Source: Citrifermentans bemidjiense Bem (GTDB lineage Bacteria; Desulfobacterota; Desulfuromonadia; Geobacterales; Geobacteraceae). From it: a stretch of DNA of 64,000 nucleotides. This document shows, in pieces, positions 17,766 to 25,945 of this stretch. The translations under genes and the position numbers were made by a program. The stretch covers positions 2,851,501-2,915,500 of the forward strand of contig NC_011146.1 of assembly GCF_000020725.1 (NCBI RefSeq), in the 5' to 3' direction. Position 1 is the stretch's first letter, and the number at the start of each line of letters is the position of its first letter. Under the pieces are notes generated by a model. It was not told where the DNA came from. It saw only the letters and a program-made list of their open reading frames with translations, and did not search any database.

Positions 17766-17800
17766 GCAAAGAGTCGCAGTAACGACAGGCGGGACGATAG

Positions 17801-18445
17801 ATGAAGATAATCGCGATCAACGGCAGCCCGAGGAAAAAGTGGAACACGGCAACCCTGCTGGAGAAGGCTCTCGAAGGGGCGGCTTCGGCCGGTGCCGAGA
17901 CGGAACTGATTCATCTGTACGACTTGAACTACAAGGGATGCATCAGCTGCTTCGCCTGCAAGCTCAAGGGTGGCAAGAGCTACGGCAAGTGCGCCATGCG
18001 GGACGAGCTCACCCCTGTGCTGGATAGAATCGCCGCTGCCGACGCCTTCGTACTCGGCTCCCCGGTGTACTTTGGAACGGTGACCGGAGAGATGCACTCG
18101 TTCATGGAGCGGCTCCTCTTCCAGTACCTGGTGTACAGCAACCCGCCGACGACGCTCTTTCCCCGCCGCATCCGCACGGGGTTCATCTACACCATGAACG
18201 TCTCCGAAGAGATCATGAAGCAGTACTCCTACCCTATCCACATCGGCCTCAACGAGGGGGTCCTCGCACGTAACTTCGCCGCCTGCGAAACGCTCTGCGC
18301 CAACGAGACGCTGCAGTTCGAGGACTACGACAAGGTGGTCTTCAACTACTTCGATCCGGCGCAAAGACGCGAACGGTACCAGAAGCAGTTTCCCGAAGAC
18401 TGCAAGAAGGCGTTCGCGCTCGGCGCGCGGCTGGTGCAACCATGA
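17801..18445 (+). CDS. flavodoxin/NADPH-dependent FMN reductase family protein
   Basis: A 214-residue flavodoxin-fold oxidoreductase. The phosphate-binding loop is INGSPRKKWNTATLLEKAL at the N-terminus. A Cys-containing segment, YKGCISCFACKLKGG, is typical of the iron-sulfur flavoprotein-like branch, and FVLGSPVYFGTVTGEMHSFMERL is the second FMN-contact region. Cysteines at CISCFAC and GKCAM could be redox-active, but no full cluster motif is confirmed. Its stop overlaps the next gene's ATG (ATGA), so the flavoprotein and the cysteine hydrolase are coupled. Substrate unknown. Confidence 0.85.
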   Translation: MKIIAINGSPRKKWNTATLLEKALEGAASAGAETELIHLYDLNYKGCISCFACKLKGGKSYGKCAMRDELTPVLDRIAAADAFVLGSPVYFGTVTGEMHSFMERLLFQYLVYSNPPTTLFPRRIRTGFIYTMNVSEEIMKQYSYPIHIGLNEGVLARNFAACETLCANETLQFEDYDKVVFNYFDPAQRRERYQKQFPEDCKKAFALGARLVQP

Positions 18446-19023
18446 GCCAGGCAACGATGGAGAGCGAAGCAGAGAACGCAACTTGCCTGATCCTGGTCGA
18501 CCTGCAAAACGATTACTTCCCAGGCGGCAGCATGGAACTCGTAGGGATGGTGGAAGCCACCGCCAACGCGAAGCTCCTACTGGAGCAGGCGAGAAAGAGC
18601 GGGACCCCGGTCATCCATATCCAGCACATCGCCGCGCGCCCGGGTGCGACCTTCTTCGTGCCCGGCACCGACGGCGCCGAGATCAACCCGGTGGCGGAGC
18701 CTGTGGCCGGCGAATCGATCGTGGTCAAGAACTTCCCCAACAGCTTCCGCGGTACTTCGCTTCTTGAGCTGCTCGCGGCCCGGCAGGTGAAGGACCTGGT
18801 GATCTGCGGGGCGATGAGCCACATGTGCATAGACGCGACGACCAGGGCGGCGTTCGATTTGGGCTTTAACTGCACCGTCGTCGCAGACGCCTGCGCTACC
18901 AGGGACCTGCAGTTCCAGGGACGGACGGTCAAGGCTGCCGATGTGCACGCCTCCTTTATGGCTGCGCTTGCGATCCCTTATGCCAAGATAGTCACCACAA
19001 AGGAGATGGTGCATCAAATCTAA
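18442..19023 (+). CDS. cysteine hydrolase family protein (isochorismatase-like)
   Basis: A 193-residue isochorismatase-fold hydrolase. Expected catalytic positions are Asp in LILVDLQNDYFPGG, Lys in VVKNFPNSFRGT and Cys in ICGAMSHMCIDATTRAA. These enzymes cleave amides such as nicotinamide, carbamoyl or biuret-type substrates; the substrate cannot be named from sequence. It is translationally coupled to the upstream FMN reductase-like gene. A promoter for the next transcript begins one base after its stop. Confidence 0.85.
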   Translation: MSQATMESEAENATCLILVDLQNDYFPGGSMELVGMVEATANAKLLLEQARKSGTPVIHIQHIAARPGATFFVPGTDGAEINPVAEPVAGESIVVKNFPNSFRGTSLLELLAARQVKDLVICGAMSHMCIDATTRAAFDLGFNCTVVADACATRDLQFQGRTVKAADVHASFMAALAIPYAKIVTTKEMVHQI

Positions 19024-19053
19024 TTGACTTCCCGGCGTTAAGGAGTGTATTAG
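19024..19053 (+). promoter_or_regulatory. sigma-70-type promoter with an overlapping palindrome, upstream of a structured leader
   Basis: TTGACT (19024-19029), 18-bp spacer, TATTAG (19048-19053). An AGAAC-TG-GTTCT palindrome (19052-19063) overlaps the -10 end and could be an operator. Transcription would start near 19060 and run into the hairpins and terminator before the MFS gene. Confidence 0.5.
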
Positions 19054-19059
19054 AACTGG

Positions 19060-19148
19060 TTCTGAAACCTGTCCTAAGCCAAGACAGGGCAATCTATGAG
19101 CAAAGACAGAGCCGCCTGTTTCAGCAAAGCTGATGGGCGGCTTTTTTT
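19060..19148 (+). promoter_or_regulatory. structured leader RNA, possible attenuator or small RNA, unclassified
   Basis: Hairpin 1 pairs CCTGTC (19068-19073) with GACAGG (19083-19088) around a 9-nt loop. An unpaired stretch, GCAATCTATGAGCAAAGACA, follows, then the terminator hairpin at 19111. Lying between a promoter and the MFS start, it looks like an attenuator or a short independent RNA. I tried to fit it to c-di-GMP (GEMM) and other riboswitch consensus and could not. Confidence 0.35.
19111..19148 (+). terminator. rho-independent terminator upstream of the MFS gene
   Basis: Outer stem GCCGCC (19111-19116) with GGCGGC (19136-19141), inner stem TCAGC-AAA-GCTGA, then seven T (19142-19148). 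It can end the isochorismatase transcript or act as an attenuator in the leader that starts at the 19024 promoter. Confidence 0.85.
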
Positions 19149-19173
19149 ACTGTGACAACAACGGGAGTTGCGG

Positions 19174-20421
19174 ATGACATCCAGTGAAGAGAGCACGAAA
19201 GTGGCAATTCGGCAGGTATTCGGCTTGCCGGTGATAGTGGCGGCCCTCGGGTACTTCGTCGACATATATGACCTGGTACTGTTCAGCATCGTCAGGGTCC
19301 CGAGCCTGAAGGGGATCGGGCTCTCCGGGCAAGAACTGATCGACAAGGGGGTGTTCCTGCTCAACATGCAGATGGCGGGCATGCTGCTGGGCGGCATCCT
19401 CTGGGGGGTCCTCGGCGACAGAAAGGGTCGCCTCAAAATCATGTTCGGCTCTATCTTCATCTACTCTATAGCGAATCTTGCCAACGGCATGGCCAACTCC
19501 ATCGAGGCCTACGCCTTTCTCCGTTTCATGGCTGGGGTGGGACTCGCCGGCGAACTCGGCGCCGGCATCACCCTGGTGAGCGAGGTGCTGCACCGCTCCA
19601 TCAGGGGTTACGGCACCATGATCGTGGCTACGGTCGGGGTATCGGGAGCCATCCTCGCCAACATCGTCGCCAAGGAGTTCGATTGGCGCACCGCATTCGT
19701 CATCGGGGGCATCCTGGGGCTCATGCTCCTGCTGCTGCGGGTCGCCGTCGCGGAATCCGGGATGTTCAAGGGGATGGAATCAAAGGAAGTCGCCAAGGGA
19801 AACTTCCTCGCCCTCTTCACCTCGCGCGACCGATTCGGCCGCTTCATGAACTCCATCCTGATCGGCCTCCCCTCCTGGTTCGTGGTGGGGGTCCTGATCA
19901 CCTTCTCCCCCGAATTCGCAAGAGCCCTCGCGGTCCAGGGACCGGTTAACGCAGGCAACGCCGTCATGTACTGCTACATGGGGCTCGTGGCCGGAGATCT
20001 CGTGAGCGGGCTCTTGAGCCAGCTGCTGAAAAGCCGCAAGAAAGTGGTGCTCCTTTTCCTGCTGCTCACGGTCGCGGCAGTGGCCGGATACTTCAGCGCC
20101 GCCAAGGTTACAGCCGGCTCCTTCTACATCATCTGCGGACTCCTTGGCTTCGGTATCGGCTACTGGGCCATCTTCGTCACCGTGGCGGCCGAGCAGTTCG
20201 GAACCAACCTGAGGGCCACCGTCGCCACTACCGTCCCCAACTTCGTGCGCGGCATGACCATCCCCATCACCATGCTGTTCCAGGCGGCGAGAAAGGTCCT
20301 CGGACTGGAAATGGGCGCCTTGGCCGTCGGGGCGCTTTGCCTCGTCATCGCGCTGATAAGCCTCTCCCTGCTACAGGAGACTTTCCACAAGGACCTCGAC
20401 TATTTCGAGGAGTACCTTTGA
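19174..20421 (+). CDS. MFS transporter
   Basis: A 415-residue major facilitator with about 12 membrane helices. The helix 2-3 loop signature reads GVLGDRKGRLK and the arginine-containing motif FLRFMAGVGLAGELGAGIT is typical of the sugar/metabolite:H+ symporter-like branch. The C-terminal half has ATVATTVPNFVRGMTIPITM. Substrate is not evident. The ATG at 19174 has GGGAG at 6 bp; a TTG two codons upstream is possible. Its expression may depend on the hairpin-terminator leader just before it. It is followed by lemA after 79 bp containing a GC-rich palindrome. Confidence 0.85.
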   Translation: MTSSEESTKVAIRQVFGLPVIVAALGYFVDIYDLVLFSIVRVPSLKGIGLSGQELIDKGVFLLNMQMAGMLLGGILWGVLGDRKGRLKIMFGSIFIYSIANLANGMANSIEAYAFLRFMAGVGLAGELGAGITLVSEVLHRSIRGYGTMIVATVGVSGAILANIVAKEFDWRTAFVIGGILGLMLLLLRVAVAESGMFKGMESKEVAKGNFLALFTSRDRFGRFMNSILIGLPSWFVVGVLITFSPEFARALAVQGPVNAGNAVMYCYMGLVAGDLVSGLLSQLLKSRKKVVLLFLLLTVAAVAGYFSAAKVTAGSFYIICGLLGFGIGYWAIFVTVAAEQFGTNLRATVATTVPNFVRGMTIPITMLFQAARKVLGLEMGALAVGALCLVIALISLSLLQETFHKDLDYFEEYL

Positions 20422-20444
20422 AGCTGTAGTTTAGCTTCCGACGC

Positions 20445-20481
20445 ACGCCCTCACCCCCGCCCCTCTGAGGGCGAGGGGTAA
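20445..20481. repeat. GC-rich intergenic palindrome (CCCTC..GAGGG family)
   Basis: Reads CCCTCACCCCCGCCCCTCTG then AGGGCGAGGGG, an imperfect palindrome between the MFS gene and lemA. It belongs to the same loose family as copies near 11.6, 24.8, 28.0, 31.6, 45.6 and 63.6 kb. Confidence 0.55.
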
Positions 20482-20500
20482 CCATAAGGAGACACGAACT

Positions 20501-21106
20501 ATGGACCCACTTTCCCTCTTTGTTCTGATACTGCTCGCCCTGATCGTCCTCACCGTGCTGTACGCGATCTCCAGCTACAACTCGCTGGTAAAGCTGCGCA
20601 ACCAGTTCAAAAACGCCTTCTCCCAGATCGACGTGCAGTTGAAAAGGCGCTACGACCTGATCCCGAACCTGGTAGAGACGGCGAAGGCGTACATGACCCA
20701 CGAGCGGGAAACACTGGAGGCTGTTATCACCGCTAGGAACCAAGCGGCGGCGTCGGTAAAACAGGCGGCGGGAGCCCCCGGGGAAGCGCGCGCAATGGCG
20801 CAGCTGGCAGGCGCCGAGAATGTCCTCACCGGGGCCCTGGGCAGGCTCTTTGCGCTCGCCGAGGCCTACCCAGACCTCAAGGCAAATCAGACCATGATGC
20901 AACTGAGCGAAGAGATCACCTCGACGGAGAACCGGGTCGCCTTCGCCCGCCAGGCCTTCAACGACTCCGTCACCGGCTACAACACCTCTTGCGAAGTCTT
21001 CCCTGCCTCCATCATCGCCGGCTACTTCGGATTCAAGCAGGCGAGCCTTTTGGAAATAAAAGAGGCCGAGCGCGAGGCGCCGCGCGTTTCCTTCGCCAAA
21101 GGCTAA
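20501..21106 (+). CDS. lemA: LemA family protein
   Basis: A 201-residue LemA protein: an N-terminal membrane anchor (about residues 4-24, LFVLILLALIVLTVLYAISS) with a helical bundle outside. Family motifs NSLVKLRNQFKNAFSQIDVQ, RRYDLIPNLVETAKAY, GALGRLFALAEAYPDLKAN and FARQAFNDSVTGYNT are all present. LemA commonly sits next to an M48 protease or TPM-domain protein; here the M48 gene starts 6 bp later, so they form an operon. Function remains ill-defined; a membrane protein quality role with the protease is plausible. Confidence 0.95.
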   Translation: MDPLSLFVLILLALIVLTVLYAISSYNSLVKLRNQFKNAFSQIDVQLKRRYDLIPNLVETAKAYMTHERETLEAVITARNQAAASVKQAAGAPGEARAMAQLAGAENVLTGALGRLFALAEAYPDLKANQTMMQLSEEITSTENRVAFARQAFNDSVTGYNTSCEVFPASIIAGYFGFKQASLLEIKEAEREAPRVSFAKG

Positions 21107-21112
21107 GAAGCG

Positions 21113-23098
21113 ATGAACGATTTCTTCGCCAGACAGGAGAACGCCCGCCGCAATACCGGCCGGCTGCTCTTTCTCTTCGCCCTGGCCGTTATCGCGGTGG
21201 TGCTGGGCGTCTACCTGGTGGTCGCTTTGTCCCTTTGGTTCCACGAGTTCAAACACGGACGGAGTGCGAGCCTCTGGCACGCGCAGGCGTTTTTCTGGAG
21301 CTCTGCTGTGTCGCTCTCCTTTATCGCGGCCATCTCCATCTGGAAGATGATGGAACTGCGCGAAGGGGGCGCGGCCCTGGCCAAGGCCTTGGGCGCGCGG
21401 CTGGTCATTCCTCAGACAAACGAGCCGCGCGAGCGCTTGCTTCGTAACGTGATGGAGGAAATGGCCATCGCCTCGGGGATACCTGTCCCCGACCTCTACC
21501 TCATGGAGCATGAGCGGGGGATCAACGCCTTTGCCGCGGGTTTCGGCACCAGCGACGCGGTGATCTGCGTGACGCGCGGCGCGGTTGAACTGCTCAGCCG
21601 CGACGAGCTGCAGGGGGTCATGGCCCACGAGTTCAGCCACATCCTCAACGGGGACATCCTTTTGAACCTCCGCCTGCTGTGCTGGCTGGGGGGGATTCAG
21701 GCGGTGGGACAAACCGGGAGGGCGATGCTGGAGGGGATGCGCCACAACAGGGGACGCGGCGGCGGGGCTATCCTCCTCGCCGGTTTCGCCCTCTACACCA
21801 TCGGCTATCTGGGGCATTTTCTGGCGCAGCTGATCAAATGCGCCGTGTCGCGGCAGCGTGAGTATCTGGCTGACGCCTCTGCGGTGCAGTTCAGCAGGAA
21901 CCCGGGCGGTTTGGCAGGAGCGCTGAAAAAAATAGGGGGGCTTGCTACCGGCTCGCAACTGGTACATCCCCGCAGCGGCGAGATGAGCCACATGTTCTTC
22001 AGTAACGGCATCAGCGACGCTTGGCTTGCGGCACTAGACACCCATCCCCCTTTGAAAGAGCGGATCCGGCTCCTGGAACCCCGCTTCAACGGGATTTATC
22101 CCAAGGTCACCCCTCTCCCCGTGCCAGTGGAAGAGGCGAAGCATCTGCTTAAGCGGCCTCCTCAGCCCAAACCGGTTCAGGAGTACTCGGGAGCAGCCGT
22201 CAACGCACTGCTGAACAGCGTCGGGGAGCCGATGCAGCAGCACCTCGACCTGGCAGGCCGGCTGCTTTCAGAGCTCCCTGCGCCTCTTCTCGCCGCAACG
22301 CACGATCCCGTCGCGGCACGTGCCGTCATCTACTGTCTATTGCTGAACTCCGACCAGGAAACGCGAAAGCGGCAGATGGAAGCGGTCGCGACACTGGAAG
22401 GCGATCACCTGGCGCAGGAAGTCACCCGGATCGCCCCGGACCTGCAGTTCCTTCCCCCACAAGCCCGTTTGCCGCTTCTCGACCTCTCGCTTCCGGCGCT
22501 GCGCCGCCTTAACGCCGAGGAGTTCGCACGGCTCCAAAAGACCGCCGATGCGCTTGCCGCTGCAGACCGGCGGCTGAGCGTCTTCGAACTGGCCTTGCGC
22601 CACCTGATGCAGCGCCACCTGCAACCGCACTTTTTCCCCTCCCCTTTGCGCACGGTCCAGATCTACGGGGTCCGCGGCGTGCAAAAAGAATGTTCCTGCA
22701 TCCTTTCCACCATGGCGCGCGTCGGCAACAAGGACGAGGGCGCCGCGGCAGAGGCCTTCGCCAAGGGGGTCTGCCTCCTGAATGAGCCCAAAGCCGAGTT
22801 CGCTTTCCTACCTGGAGCTGAGTGCAGCTCGAAAGCGTTGACGGCCGCCCTGTCGGCCCTCGACGGCGCCAGTCCGCTGATCAAGCGAAAGCTTCTCGGG
22901 GCCTGCCTTGAGTGCATGGTGCACGACCAGGTGGTGAACGTGGACGAGGTCGAGCTCTTCAGGGCCGTAGCCGACGCCATCGGCTGCCCGGTTCCCCCTT
23001 GGCTCAGCTTCCCCGTGCCGCCTGCCGGGACAGCGCTCCAAGCGCAGTTTTCGCCTGGCGCTGAACCTCGCTCTGATTCCGCGGCGGGTGAGCCGTGA
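21113..23098 (+). CDS. M48 family membrane metalloprotease (HtpX-like) with long C-terminal domain
   Basis: A 661-residue zinc protease. Two N-terminal membrane helices (about 13-39 and 62-82) precede the M48 catalytic domain. HEFSH near residue 171 gives two zinc ligands, and Glu in QREYLADASAVQFSR is the third. Another membrane pair, AILLAGFALYTIGYLGHFL, lies between. The C-terminal 330 residues are an uncharacterised helical domain beyond ordinary HtpX length (about 290). It follows lemA by 6 bp and its stop overlaps the GTG of the next gene, so four genes (lemA to the second MFS gene) form one translational chain. Confidence 0.9.
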   Translation: MNDFFARQENARRNTGRLLFLFALAVIAVVLGVYLVVALSLWFHEFKHGRSASLWHAQAFFWSSAVSLSFIAAISIWKMMELREGGAALAKALGARLVIPQTNEPRERLLRNVMEEMAIASGIPVPDLYLMEHERGINAFAAGFGTSDAVICVTRGAVELLSRDELQGVMAHEFSHILNGDILLNLRLLCWLGGIQAVGQTGRAMLEGMRHNRGRGGGAILLAGFALYTIGYLGHFLAQLIKCAVSRQREYLADASAVQFSRNPGGLAGALKKIGGLATGSQLVHPRSGEMSHMFFSNGISDAWLAALDTHPPLKERIRLLEPRFNGIYPKVTPLPVPVEEAKHLLKRPPQPKPVQEYSGAAVNALLNSVGEPMQQHLDLAGRLLSELPAPLLAATHDPVAARAVIYCLLLNSDQETRKRQMEAVATLEGDHLAQEVTRIAPDLQFLPPQARLPLLDLSLPALRRLNAEEFARLQKTADALAAADRRLSVFELALRHLMQRHLQPHFFPSPLRTVQIYGVRGVQKECSCILSTMARVGNKDEGAAAEAFAKGVCLLNEPKAEFAFLPGAECSSKALTAALSALDGASPLIKRKLLGACLECMVHDQVVNVDEVELFRAVADAIGCPVPPWLSFPVPPAGTALQAQFSPGAEPRSDSAAGEP

Positions 23099-23526
23099 AG
23101 ATCCGGACGGGCAACGCCTACGACGCCGAGACCCACGGCACCGGCTGGTTTCTCGGCTTCAGCGACTGGACGCTGAACGACCCGTCGGGCCTGCTGCACG
23201 TCCCCAAAGGGGAAGCGCTCACCGGGCTCTGCGCCAAGTGGTACGATCACCCTTCCGGCGACGAAAGCGGCAACTCTAAGCCCGTCAGCGAGGGGAGGAC
23301 TGTTTCCATTTTGGTCAGCGCCGACTCCGCTTTCCGGATCGAATTCTCGCCATCCCCCGACTTCCCCTCGGAAGAGGTGCAGAGCGTGCTACTCAAGCGG
23401 CACGGCGACTTCGCCGCCTGGGGGGAGGGTCTGTATCACCGGTGGCACTGCCTATCCCGAGCGACCGTCCTCACCATCAGATGGACCCCGACAACTGCTG
23501 CGGCAAAGGACGAGACATCTTCATGA
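23095..23526 (+). CDS. conserved hypothetical protein, possible cupin-like fold
   Basis: A 143-residue soluble protein starting at GTG 23095, which overlaps the protease stop (GTGA). It begins MKIRTGNAYDAETHGTGWFLG and is rich in Trp and His with beta-strand character (TVSILVSADSAFRIEF), suggesting a small beta-barrel or cupin-like fold. I cannot assign a family with confidence. Its stop overlaps the ATG of the following MFS gene (ATGA), so it is coupled on both sides. It may serve the transporter or protease, but that is inference. Confidence 0.65.
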   Translation: MKIRTGNAYDAETHGTGWFLGFSDWTLNDPSGLLHVPKGEALTGLCAKWYDHPSGDESGNSKPVSEGRTVSILVSADSAFRIEFSPSPDFPSEEVQSVLLKRHGDFAAWGEGLYHRWHCLSRATVLTIRWTPTTAAAKDETSS

Positions 23527-24776
23527 CTAAAACCACCTCACCTCTCACGGCCAAAGTCCACTACGGCTGGATCATCGTCGCCACCAGCGCCCTGGGCCTT
23601 TTTTCCTGCTTCGGCCTGGCCCGTTACGCCTACTCCATGCTCATCCCCGGCATGCAGGCGGGCCTTAACCTCAGCTACGACCGGATGGGGTTCATCGGCA
23701 CGGCGAATTTCGTCGGCTACCTTGCCTCGGTCCTGGCGGCGCCAAAGTTGCTGGGGCGGCTGGCTCCCCGGTGGATGGCGGCTTCGGCCCTGCTCGTCAT
23801 CGGCCTCGGCATGATGGGCATCGGCCTTTGCACCTCGTTTCTCCCCATCTTCGCCCTGTACGCGTTGGTGGGGATGGGAAGCGGATTCACCAACATCCCC
23901 CTCATGGCACTGGTCACCTTCTGGTTCCGCAGCGAGCACCGCGGCAAGGCAGCGGGCCTTGCCATCGCCGGGAACGGGATAGGGATCATCCTCGCCGGAG
24001 TTCTCGTCCCCGCACTCAATCGCAGCTTCGGTGCCGACGGCTGGCGCGCCGGCTGGATGATGCTGGGGGCGATATGCCTCGGCATCGCCCTCGTCACCGC
24101 GGCTTTGCTGCGAAACCACCCTTCCGACCTGGGACTTGAGCCGGTGGGAAGGCTCGTGGACGCGTCCCCGGAGCAGTTTATCCACCGCGAGCACAAGGGT
24201 GACGGCTCCGTCCTGTTCCGGCTGGGAATTCTCTACCTCGTCTTCGGCGCCACCTTCATGGTGTACGGCACCTTCATCGTCACCACTATGGTGCGGGAGT
24301 ACGGGCTAAGCGAGGCGCGCGCAGGGCTTTACTGGTCCTGGGTCGGCTTCTTCAGCTTTTTCTCCGGCATCGGCTTCGGCACCCTGTCCGACCGCATCGG
24401 CAGGCGCCGGGGCCTTGCCCTCGTCTTCACCGTTCAGACCGTCGCCTACCTGTTGGCGGGCCTCAAGGCCGGGATCCCGGGCCTCACCATGTCGCTCGTG
24501 CTGTACGGCTGCGCGGTGTTTGCCATCCCCGCCATCATGGCCGCCGCGGTCGGCGACTATCTTGGGCTGAACCGGGCTTCCGCAGCCTTCGGCACCATCA
24601 CCATATTCTTCGGATTGGGGCAGGTGATCGGCCCGGCCGGAGCCGGGATGATCGCCAAGTCCACCGGCGCCTTCACCACCCCCTACCTCATAGCCGGGAC
24701 GCTCACCGCCTGCGCCACGGTGCTGGCTTTCCTGCTCCCCGAACCAGCCGGAAAAAGAGATGATGGGCAGCACTAG
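23523..24776 (+). CDS. YbfB/YjiJ-type MFS transporter
   Basis: A 417-residue major facilitator with about 12 helices. Opening with HYGWIIVATSALGLFSCFGLARYAYS, it fits the YbfB/YjiJ branch; the inner loop motif GTLSDRIGRRRGLAL is present in the second half. The ATG at 23523 overlaps the preceding stop as ATGA. A longer version starting at 23442 would read through the previous gene in another frame and is rejected. Substrate unknown. The last codons and the stop (GATGATGGGCAGCACTAG) are duplicated 137 bp downstream. Confidence 0.85.
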   Translation: MTKTTSPLTAKVHYGWIIVATSALGLFSCFGLARYAYSMLIPGMQAGLNLSYDRMGFIGTANFVGYLASVLAAPKLLGRLAPRWMAASALLVIGLGMMGIGLCTSFLPIFALYALVGMGSGFTNIPLMALVTFWFRSEHRGKAAGLAIAGNGIGIILAGVLVPALNRSFGADGWRAGWMMLGAICLGIALVTAALLRNHPSDLGLEPVGRLVDASPEQFIHREHKGDGSVLFRLGILYLVFGATFMVYGTFIVTTMVREYGLSEARAGLYWSWVGFFSFFSGIGFGTLSDRIGRRRGLALVFTVQTVAYLLAGLKAGIPGLTMSLVLYGCAVFAIPAIMAAAVGDYLGLNRASAAFGTITIFFGLGQVIGPAGAGMIAKSTGAFTTPYLIAGTLTACATVLAFLLPEPAGKRDDGQH

Positions 24777-24952
24777 GATGTTGCGGTCACCGAAAAGTCC
24801 CCACTCCCCTGGCGGGTGTGGGGTTAGGGGGTGGGGGTAGGGGGCAAGGTCACCCACCCCCCTGCCCCCTCCCGTCAAGGGAGGGGGAGATCTGCGGTGA
24901 TGGGCAGCACTAGGATGTTGCAGTCGCCGAAAAGTCCCCCCTCCCTGGCGGG
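24761..24952. repeat. direct duplication of the MFS gene 3' end, with GC palindromes between
   Basis: About 55 bp starting TGATGGGCAGCACTAGGATG occurs at 24761-24816 (last codons of the MFS gene) and again at 24898-24952, with a few differences and a 137-bp offset. The DNA between and after is made of CCCCCTCCC/GAGGGGG palindromes. The second copy is non-coding. The remaining DNA to 25012 holds nothing else recognisable. Confidence 0.75.
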
Positions 24953-25012
24953 AGGGGGAGATCTGGCGGAGCGTTGGTCGAGGACAGCGTGGGGGCGGCC
25001 GATTCAGAAAGG

Positions 25013-25921
25013 TTACTGCTGCAGCATCGTCTCTACTTCGACAAGCGTGGGAAGCGCGGCCCGTCCGCCGAGCGCGCGCGTGTTGAGGGCGGCAACGGCG
25101 CTGGCAAACCTTGCCGACTCTTCCAGCGCAAACCCGCGGGCAAGGCCGTAGAGAAAGGCGCCGTGATAGGCGTCACCCGCTCCTGTGGTGTCTACCACAC
25201 GGTCCACCCGGTATGCCTGCTGGTGAAAGGCTTCCCCCTCATGCGAGAATACCCGGCTCCCCGCCGCCCCCTGCGTGACGACGACGATGCGCGGGCCTGC
25301 TTCGAGAAGGGCTTTAGCCGCCTGGGCAACGTCTTCGGTGCCGGCAAAGGCAGCGGCGTAGTTGTGGGCTGCGATGCAGATGTCTACTTGTGGAAGGATG
25401 CTGCGGTGTTGAGGGTCGTAGCGGTGGGCACCGCCGTCGAAGGAAACCAAAACGCCTGCTTCCTTGGCGAGCCTTGCGGCGTGGAGGCAGGCGTCCCAAT
25501 GACGGCCGTTCAGGTGCAGTATTTTGGAGGCACGGATGATGTCGGCCCGGACGCCGCCGGGGGTAAGCTCGGGTGCGTCGCCGGGGGAGAAGGTTATGGC
25601 GCGGGCGCCGTCCTCCTTTCGCACCAGTATCGATGCCTTAGAACTGGTCCGTCCCGGGGCTACGACCAGCCCGCCGGTATCTACCCCCTCGGCGGCGAAT
25701 TCACTCCGTATGAAGCTCCCGAAGAAGTCGCTCCCGATGCTGTCCAGCATGGCAGTGGCGGCGCCCAGCCTCGCCAGTGTCACCATCGCGGTCGCTACCG
25801 GTCCGCCTCCCGCTATCACGCACTCTCCCGCCCTTTGCACCATCTCGCTGCCGGGGAGTTGATCCACGGTGAAGATGAGATCGACAGTAGATACTCCGAG
25901 CCCCACGACGTCAAATCGCAT
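25013..25921 (-). CDS. PfkB family carbohydrate kinase (ribokinase-like)
   Basis: A 302-residue ribokinase-fold sugar or nucleoside kinase. GGGPVATAMVTLARLG is the N-terminal PfkB signature and DTTGAGDAYHGAFLYGLA near residue 247 is the catalytic signature with its Asp base and anion hole. Substrate is not evident. It is the last gene of a minus-strand set after the DASS carrier and the Rrf2 regulator (24-bp gap), which suggests a link with uptake of a carboxylate or another small anion, but PfkB proteins are often merely neighbours. Confidence 0.9.
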   Translation of the reverse strand: MRFDVVGLGVSTVDLIFTVDQLPGSEMVQRAGECVIAGGGPVATAMVTLARLGAATAMLDSIGSDFFGSFIRSEFAAEGVDTGGLVVAPGRTSSKASILVRKEDGARAITFSPGDAPELTPGGVRADIIRASKILHLNGRHWDACLHAARLAKEAGVLVSFDGGAHRYDPQHRSILPQVDICIAAHNYAAAFAGTEDVAQAAKALLEAGPRIVVVTQGAAGSRVFSHEGEAFHQQAYRVDRVVDTTGAGDAYHGAFLYGLARGFALEESARFASAVAALNTRALGGRAALPTLVEVETMLQQ

Positions 25922-25945
25922 GTGCCGCCAACCTCCGCCGGGGGA

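Noticed and set aside
19060-19148. c-di-GMP (GEMM) riboswitch before the MFS gene
   Set aside because: AGGGCAA is present, but the GNAA-capped helix and GGGACGCAAAGCC core are missing.
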